The notes under the pieces were generated by a model. It was not told the origin of the DNA, did no database searches, and saw only the letters and a program-made list of their open reading frames with translations. The position numbers and the translations under genes were made by a program. Below, piece by piece: positions 58,687-64,000 of a stretch of DNA of 64,000 nucleotides. The stretch comes from JBBPZK01 sp965219175 (GTDB lineage: Bacteria > Actinomycetota > Rubrobacteria > Rubrobacterales > Rubrobacteraceae), in NCBI GenBank assembly GCA_965219175.1, contig CBDCNI010000001.1, forward strand, positions 1,178,001-1,242,000, in the 5' to 3' direction. Positions within the stretch are counted from its first letter, which is position 1; every line of letters begins with the position of its first letter.

Positions 58687-60419
58687 GGGTGCTCCCGCGT
58701 TTGGTCCGCTTTCTCGGGGCGCATCGGGGTGGAGTCGCCGTTGCCGTTCTGCTCGGGGTTTCGACGGTGGCGAGCAACATCGGGCTACTGTCGCTCGCGG
58801 CCTTCCTCATAGCTGCGGCGGCGCTCAAGCCGGCCTTGGTCACCCTGAGCGTCCCGATCTACCTGGTCCGCTTGTGCGGCGTCTCGCGCGGCTTCGCCCG
58901 TTACGGTGAGCGGATGGTCTCCCACAGCGTGACCTTCCGGCTGCTCACGGACCTGCGGACCTGGTTCTACGAGCGTCTCGAACCGCTGGCTCCGGCGCGT
59001 CTACTGGAGCACCGCAGCGGAGACTTGCTCGACCGGATCGTCCAGGACGTGGACGAGCTTCAGAACATATACCTCCGCATCTTCTCGCCCATCCTGGTGG
59101 CTGCCGTCACGGTGCTCGCCACCTTCGCCCTGTTCTACATCTTCTCCCCGCTCCTGGCCTTCGCCGCCCTCGGCTTCCTGCTCGCCGCCGGAATAGGCGT
59201 CCCGCTTTTGGTAAACACCCTGGCGAGCGGGTTGGGACGACGCCAGATCTCACTGCGCTCCGAGCTGAACGCCCAACTCGTGGACGGTATACAGGGCGTG
59301 CAGGACATCCTCGCCTTCGGGGCCGTTTCCAATCAGCAAGAGAAGGTATTCCGTATAAACCGGGAGATCTCCCGTACCCAGCGGCGGATGGCCCTGATCG
59401 GCGGCCTCCAGAACTCCCTGGCCGACTTTCTCGCCAACCTCGCAGTTGTGACCTTGCTCGTCCTCGCGATCCCACTCGTCGGTAGCGGGGAGATCCGGGG
59501 CGTGTACCTGGCTTTCCTGGCGCTCGTCATCCTGAGCAGCTTCGAGGCGATAACTCCTCTCGGAGACGCCTTCCGGTTCCTCGGACGCTCACTCGAATCG
59601 GGCCGGAGGCTCTTCGAAGTCGTCGACGCCGAGCCGGACGTAAAAGACCCGGCGGACCCGATGCCCGTCCCACAAGAGCCGGGCCTGGAGTTCCGGAACG
59701 TGAGCTTCTCTTACCGAGAAGGCGAGCCTCCCGCCCTCGAAGACGTCTCGTTCGAACTCACGCCCGGCAGCCACGTCGCGGTGGTCGGGCCGAGTGGAGC
59801 CGGGAAGAGTACCCTGGCGAGGCTGGCCCTGAGGTTCTGGGACCCGAGTAGTGGCGAGGTCCGGGTTGGCGGACACGATGTCCGCGGGTACGCTCAGGAG
59901 GAGTTGCGCGAGGGGATGGGCCTCGTTGCCCAGGACACACACATCTTCAACGGCACCCTCCGCTACAATCTGCTACTCGCCCGACCGGACGCAACGGAGG
60001 CCGAGCTTGCACGGGCGCTCGAAACGGCGCAGCTCGACGACTTTGTGGAGAGCCTGCCAAAAAGCCTGGACAGTTGGGTCGGGGAGCAGGGCTTGAGGCT
60101 TTCCGGTGGGGAGCGGCAGCGGTTGGCGGTGGCGCGGGCGCTGTTGAAAGGCGCGCCGCTACTCATCCTGGACGAGCCGACGGCGAACCTGGACGCGGTC
60201 ACCGAGGCTGAGTTGATGTCCGCTATAGAAGAGTTGATGCGGGAGCGGGCGACGCTCCTTATAACGCACCGGCTCGTCGGGTTGGAGAGGATGGATGAGA
60301 TCCTTGTGCTCGACGAAGGCCGGGTCGTGGAGCGCGGTACTCATGCGGAGCTTATGAGGGCTGGCGGACTCTACGCTCGGATGGTCGAGTCCCAGAGAGA
60401 GATGATCCAGGCGGCATGA
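58683..60419 (+). CDS. cydC: Thiol reductant ABC exporter subunit CydC
   Basis: A 578-residue half-transporter with membrane helices in ~1-310 and an ATPase domain: Walker A GPSGAGKST, signature LSGGERQR, Walker B LLILDEPTANLD. It forms a heterodimer with CydD and supports haem/thiol homeostasis for cytochrome bd. Its ATG overlaps cydD and cydA follows 55 bases later. Confidence 0.92.
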   Translation: MRVLPRLVRFLGAHRGGVAVAVLLGVSTVASNIGLLSLAAFLIAAAALKPALVTLSVPIYLVRLCGVSRGFARYGERMVSHSVTFRLLTDLRTWFYERLEPLAPARLLEHRSGDLLDRIVQDVDELQNIYLRIFSPILVAAVTVLATFALFYIFSPLLAFAALGFLLAAGIGVPLLVNTLASGLGRRQISLRSELNAQLVDGIQGVQDILAFGAVSNQQEKVFRINREISRTQRRMALIGGLQNSLADFLANLAVVTLLVLAIPLVGSGEIRGVYLAFLALVILSSFEAITPLGDAFRFLGRSLESGRRLFEVVDAEPDVKDPADPMPVPQEPGLEFRNVSFSYREGEPPALEDVSFELTPGSHVAVVGPSGAGKSTLARLALRFWDPSSGEVRVGGHDVRGYAQEELREGMGLVAQDTHIFNGTLRYNLLLARPDATEAELARALETAQLDDFVESLPKSLDSWVGEQGLRLSGGERQRLAVARALLKGAPLLILDEPTANLDAVTEAELMSAIEELMRERATLLITHRLVGLERMDEILVLDEGRVVERGTHAELMRAGGLYARMVESQREMIQAA

Positions 60420-60474
60420 AAACGACTAACGTAAAAGAGCAAGCTATCCAAGCTAGAGGATGGAGGAGGAAGAG

Positions 60475-61962
60475 TTGAACACGTTACTTTCGAGCTTCGC
60501 GCATTATCCTATTCTGGCCGAGGTCTCCCCGGAGGCTTCCGGCAGGGTCCTCATGGACCGCTGGCAGTTCGGGTTCAACCTGGTCTACCACTACCTCTAC
60601 CCTCAGCTTACGATGGGTCTCATCTTGATGATCTTTATCCTCGAAACTCTCTACCTGCGCCGGGGGGATGAGACCTACAAAAAGGCGGCCAATTTCTGGA
60701 CCAAGCTCTTCGCCCCAGCGTTCGTGATCGGGGCGGTGACCGGCATCCCGCTGGAGTTCGGGTTCGGGACCAACTGGGCCGTCTTCTCGACGGTATCTGG
60801 CGGCGTTATAGGTCAGACGGTGGCGCTCGAGGGCGTGTTCGCGTTCTTCGTCGAGTCGGCTTTTCTCGGGATCTACCTCTTCGGAGGGGACGCTTTCGGA
60901 AAGAGGATCCGTTGGTTCTCGGCGTTTATGATCTTTATTGGTAGCTGGGCGTCGGGATACTTCATCCTGTCGGTCAACTCCTGGATGCAGAACCCGGTCG
61001 GTTTCAGGAAAATGGCCGACGGCAACTTGGCGCTGACGCACCTCTGGGAGATCCTCCTGAACCAGTGGCTCTTTCACCAGTACATCCACGTTATCGGCGG
61101 GACGGTCGTGACCGGCGCGTTCGTGATGGCCGGTACGGGAGCCTACTACCTGCTCGCCAAACGCGACACGGAGTACGGCAAGTTGTTCGTGACGCTTGGC
61201 GTCGTGCTCGGCCTCGTCGCCTCGGCGTGGATGATCTACCCGAGCGGCGACATGGAGTCTCAGGCGGTCGCCTCCAAGCAACCCATAAAGCTCGCCGCCC
61301 AGGAAGGCGTCTTCAAGACGACCAGGGGCGCGCCGGAGACGCTCATCGGCCAGCCGAACGTGCAGGAGAGAAAGATAGAGAACCCGGTAAAGATACCGAA
61401 AGTCCTGAGCTTCCTCTCCTACCGCTCATTCAACTCCAAGATACAAGGCCTCGAAGCCTTCCCGCGCAACGACTGGCCCAACATCCCGCTGACGTACTAC
61501 AGCTACCACATAATGGTGGGGCTCGGCACCGTTTTCGTCGGGGTAATGGGGCTCGCGGCCTTTATGCTGTGGCGAGGCTGGCTTTTTGGATCGACCAAGA
61601 TGTTGTGGCTACTCTTGCTTATAACGCCGTTCCCGTTTATAACGAACACGGTTGGTTGGATCTCCGCCGAGGTCGGACGCCAACCCTGGATCATCTACGG
61701 CGTGATGCGAACCGCCGCAGGAGCCTCGCCCTCCGTAGACGTAGGCAACATTTACTTCACCATAGTCGGCTTCGCGGGCCTGTTCTTGCTCCTGAGCGTC
61801 CTCTACACCCTGATAGTGGTCAAGGAGATCCACGAAGGCCCTGAGCCCGCCCCGGATACGGATGAGGAAGACGCTGAGGAGGACGTGAGGAGCATCGTCC
61901 CCGGCCTGGGCTCCTCCCGCCAAGACAGCAAATCCCGCGAAAAAACGACGGTCGGAAAATAG
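60475..61962 (+). CDS. cydA: Cytochrome bd-type quinol oxidase subunit I
   Basis: A ~495-residue membrane protein with nine or so helices: DRWQFGFNLVYHYLYPQLTMGL with the haem-ligand His, GAVTGIPLEFGFGTNWAVFS, FVESAFLGIYLFG and the NTVGWISAEVGRQPW segment near the end. It holds haems b558, b595 and d and oxidises quinol with O2. TTG 60475 is preferred because GGAGGAGG lies 5 bases upstream; ATG 60460 would add five acidic residues. cydB follows after 22 bases. Confidence 0.93.
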   Translation: MNTLLSSFAHYPILAEVSPEASGRVLMDRWQFGFNLVYHYLYPQLTMGLILMIFILETLYLRRGDETYKKAANFWTKLFAPAFVIGAVTGIPLEFGFGTNWAVFSTVSGGVIGQTVALEGVFAFFVESAFLGIYLFGGDAFGKRIRWFSAFMIFIGSWASGYFILSVNSWMQNPVGFRKMADGNLALTHLWEILLNQWLFHQYIHVIGGTVVTGAFVMAGTGAYYLLAKRDTEYGKLFVTLGVVLGLVASAWMIYPSGDMESQAVASKQPIKLAAQEGVFKTTRGAPETLIGQPNVQERKIENPVKIPKVLSFLSYRSFNSKIQGLEAFPRNDWPNIPLTYYSYHIMVGLGTVFVGVMGLAAFMLWRGWLFGSTKMLWLLLLITPFPFITNTVGWISAEVGRQPWIIYGVMRTAAGASPSVDVGNIYFTIVGFAGLFLLLSVLYTLIVVKEIHEGPEPAPDTDEEDAEEDVRSIVPGLGSSRQDSKSREKTTVGK

Positions 61963-61984
61963 GCGCGCCGCAAGGAGGTAGGAG

Positions 61985-63019
61985 ATGGAGATAGTCTGGT
62001 TCATCCTCGTGGGTTTCATGCTCACCATGTACATACTCCTGGACGGCTTCGATCTCGGACTCGGGGCGATCTTCCCGCTGGTCACGAAGGACGAGAAGGA
62101 GAAAAGGGCCGTGATGAAGGCCATCCTGCCGGTTTGGGACGGCAACGAGGTGTGGCTGATAGCGGCCGGGGGAGCGCTGCTCCTCTCCTTCCCGCTGCTC
62201 TACGCCTCCAGCCTCAGCGGCTTCTACCTGCCTCTTTTCGTGGTGTTCTGGCTCCTCATATTGCGCGGGGTCGGGATCGAGATGCGCCACATAATAGACA
62301 ATCCGCTCTGGCGTTCTCTCTGGGACGGCGTGTTCTTCCTCGGGAGCGCGCCGCTGCCGTTCTTCTTCGGCGTCGCCCTCGCAAACGTCGTGCGCGGGGT
62401 ACCCATAGGCGGAGATAGCCCCTACTTCTTCCAGCCCCTCTGGACAGACCCGCTAAACCCGTTCTCCTCGACCCCCGGCATCCTCGATTGGTACACCGTA
62501 ATGATCGGGCTGCTCACCTTCTTCGCCCTCGTCATGCACGGGGCCGCCTACCTTGCCGTCAAGACAGAGGGAGGCCTTCATACGAGCGGCCGTATCTTCT
62601 CGGCGACGGCCTGGCTCGGCACGGTCGGCCTCACGGCGGTCGCGACCCCGCTGACATTCCACATAGCGCCCCGGAGGTTCGAGAACTTCGTGAGCATGCC
62701 GTGGGGATACGTCTTCCCGGCCATCGCCGTGGGAGGGCTCCTCGCGATGGTCTACTTCTTTCTGAAAGGTATGGATCAGGCGGTCTTCGCCTGCTCTTGC
62801 GCGTTCATTATCGGGATGATGGCGAGCACGGTTTTCTCCGTCTTCCCGAATGTCCTACCGGCCGTAGATCCCAAAAACAGCCTCACCATCTACAACGCCG
62901 CCGCGCCTACGCATAGCCTGGTCGTCGGCCTGGTTGTGTGGAGTATCGGAGTGCTGCTCGCCTTCGGATACTTCTTCATCGTCTACCGGATGTTCCGGGG
63001 GAAGGTCACGGTAGAATAG
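61985..63019 (+). CDS. cydB: Cytochrome bd-type quinol oxidase subunit II
   Basis: A 344-residue membrane protein: WFILVGFMLTMYILLDGFDLGLGAIFPL, PVWDGNEVWLIAAGGALLLSFP and RNVGIEMRH-like RGVGIEMRHI with about eight helices. It completes the bd oxidase with CydA. It could receive electrons from quinol produced by the hydrogenase encoded upstream. Confidence 0.94.
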   Translation: MEIVWFILVGFMLTMYILLDGFDLGLGAIFPLVTKDEKEKRAVMKAILPVWDGNEVWLIAAGGALLLSFPLLYASSLSGFYLPLFVVFWLLILRGVGIEMRHIIDNPLWRSLWDGVFFLGSAPLPFFFGVALANVVRGVPIGGDSPYFFQPLWTDPLNPFSSTPGILDWYTVMIGLLTFFALVMHGAAYLAVKTEGGLHTSGRIFSATAWLGTVGLTAVATPLTFHIAPRRFENFVSMPWGYVFPAIAVGGLLAMVYFFLKGMDQAVFACSCAFIIGMMASTVFSVFPNVLPAVDPKNSLTIYNAAAPTHSLVVGLVVWSIGVLLAFGYFFIVYRMFRGKVTVE

Positions 63020-63057
63020 AGAATAGAGCCCGGAAAATTATCCTGTTCGACGACCTC

Positions 63058-63804
63058 TCAGGCGGGTTCGTCGCGGGGCTCGACCAGGATCTCGTTGACT
63101 GCGACGGGATCCGGCTGCCTCAGAGCATAGACTACCGACCGGGCCACGTCCTCCGGATCGAGGATTGGAGAGCCGCTCGGACTCCCGTAAAGTTTGAGCG
63201 CTTCTTTATCCTTGCTCGAAGAGAGCAGGTCCGTCGCGACGTTGCCCGGTTGAATGGTCGTCACCTTCAAACCCGTTCCGGCCGTCTCCAGGCGTAACCC
63301 CTGCGAGAGCGCCTCGATGAAAAACTTACTCGCCGAGTAGACCGAGAGACCAGGAAAGACTTTCCGTCCGGCGTCCGAAGAGATGTTGATGATGTGTCCG
63401 CGGCCCCGGTCCAGCATGCTGCCGAGGGCCGCCCCAACGCAGTTCATAGTTCCCTTGCAGTTTACGTCCACGGTACGCTCCCAGTCGTCCTCGTGGAGGT
63501 TCTTCATCAGGGTGTAGTACATGACGCCCGCGCAGTTGATGAGGACATCCACGGGACCAAGCTCGTTTTCGGTAAATTCGAAGAGCTTGCGGACCTGATC
63601 CCGGTCGGTCACGTCGGTGGCGCGGACGGTGCTCTTCGCCTCCTCACCGAGAGTCTCCTGAACTTCCAGGAGTGCTTCCTCCCGACGCGCCGCGAGCGCC
63701 ACGTGCATACCCTCTTGGGAGAGAGACTGCGCCACCGCCGCCCCGATACCGCTAGACGCGCCCGTGACGACCGCGACTTTGTTCTTCAATGGTCCATCGG
63801 TCAA
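63058..63804 (-). CDS. Short-chain dehydrogenase/reductase
   Basis: A 248-residue SDR: TGASSGIG nucleotide motif (~13-20), a NCAG motif and the catalytic Ser-Tyr-Lys (INISS, YSASK). The final part ends VNEILVEPRDEPA, close to classical YdfG-like SDRs. The substrate is unknown. I chose TTG 63804, which overlaps the upstream gene's stop (TTGA); the frame is open further but that stretch encodes the neighbour in another frame. Confidence 0.88.
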   Translation of the reverse strand: MTDGPLKNKVAVVTGASSGIGAAVAQSLSQEGMHVALAARREEALLEVQETLGEEAKSTVRATDVTDRDQVRKLFEFTENELGPVDVLINCAGVMYYTLMKNLHEDDWERTVDVNCKGTMNCVGAALGSMLDRGRGHIINISSDAGRKVFPGLSVYSASKFFIEALSQGLRLETAGTGLKVTTIQPGNVATDLLSSSKDKEALKLYGSPSGSPILDPEDVARSVVYALRQPDPVAVNEILVEPRDEPA

Positions 63805-64000
63805 GCGCCGGCCCGTCGGCTCCCGGAGAGACGTGGAGGAGCGGGCGCCCAACCGCGTTCCGCGAAGTAGCGGGCGTAGGAGCTGACTAGTTCCGTGTCT
63901 ATTTCTGGCCGCCGCAGTCCGCTTTTTTTCAGGAACCGCCGCGTGTTTACATCGTCGTAAGTGTTGCCGTCCCATAGCTCCCGCGCCTCCGGAGCCACCC
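63801..64000 (-). CDS. Partial hypothetical protein (C-terminal end)
   Basis: Only the last ~66 residues are visible and the gene continues beyond the window. The sequence includes ELWDGNTYDDVNTRRFLKKSGLRRPEIDTELVSSYARYFAERGW, a helical, charged segment I do not recognise. Its stop overlaps the SDR start by four bases, which indicates a shared operon. Confidence 0.6.
   Translation of the reverse strand, partial: VAPEARELWDGNTYDDVNTRRFLKKSGLRRPEIDTELVSSYARYFAERGWAPAPPRLSGSRRAGA

Overview
The window looks like chromosomal DNA of a high-GC actinobacterium, most likely a Rubrobacter-type lineage. The evidence is frequent GTG/TTG starts, the eno-pyk-ftsB-DUF501 gene order typical of Actinobacteria, an actinobacterial-style uptake [NiFe]-hydrogenase locus, and a short principal sigma factor. 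The species assignment is inference; no rRNA gene is present.

Region 1 (1-9125) is a peptide/nickel-type ABC importer locus. It holds two substrate-binding proteins (the first cut by the window edge), two DppB permeases, one DppC and the ATPases DppD and DppF. An antitoxin gene with a decayed RelE toxin sits between dppC and dppD. Region 2 (9180-34310) is housekeeping: a CtpA-like protease, the principal sigma factor (minus strand), a phospholipase-D-type synthase, RecJ, a ROK kinase, RsmI, TatD, RsmA, IspE, a Nudix hydrolase, tRNA-Gln, GlmU, Prs, L25, Pth, a LOG-family protein, a sortase-anchored CHRD protein, Mfd, a PrsA-like foldase, enolase, pyruvate kinase, FtsB, DUF501 and an odd UAA-anticodon tRNA. 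Region 3 (34311-36242) holds small hypothetical genes and a duplicated-fold membrane protein divergent from a MerR regulator, with MerR-type operators between them.

Region 4 (36243-49892, resuming at 53510) is the most interesting: a complete uptake hydrogenase operon. It begins with a Cys-rich MerR gene under a CueR-like long-spacer promoter. Next comes a CooC-like nickel-insertion ATPase whose CxC metal motif carries an in-frame TGA followed by a SECIS-like hairpin, making it a candidate selenoprotein. After the small subunit come five consecutive single-pass membrane/coiled-coil proteins, then the large subunit, two maturation-protease-like proteins, a NifU-Rieske fusion, HypF, HypC, a second HypC/HupF-like protein, HypD, HypE and, after an insertion, a tandem SIS-domain protein. 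HypA and HypB are absent here, which fits the CooC-like ATPase supplying nickel.

Region 5 (49893-53513) is an accessory, lower-GC patch between hypE and the SIS gene: a zinc-ribbon protein, remnants of DUF6398 and MazF genes, an intact BrnT/BrnA pair, and an IS630 element that has split a membrane-protein gene whose two halves rejoin in frame. Region 6 (54685-64000) holds a Uxx-star-like glutaredoxin-type protein in its Cys form, an SRPBCC protein, VKOR and SPW membrane proteins, and the CydDC exporter with the cytochrome bd oxidase CydAB. Hydrogenase electrons could pass through quinone to this oxidase (inference). The window ends in an SDR gene and a partial gene. A dispersed GCTGAC-type repeat occurs three times, two of them inside the hydrogenase operon.
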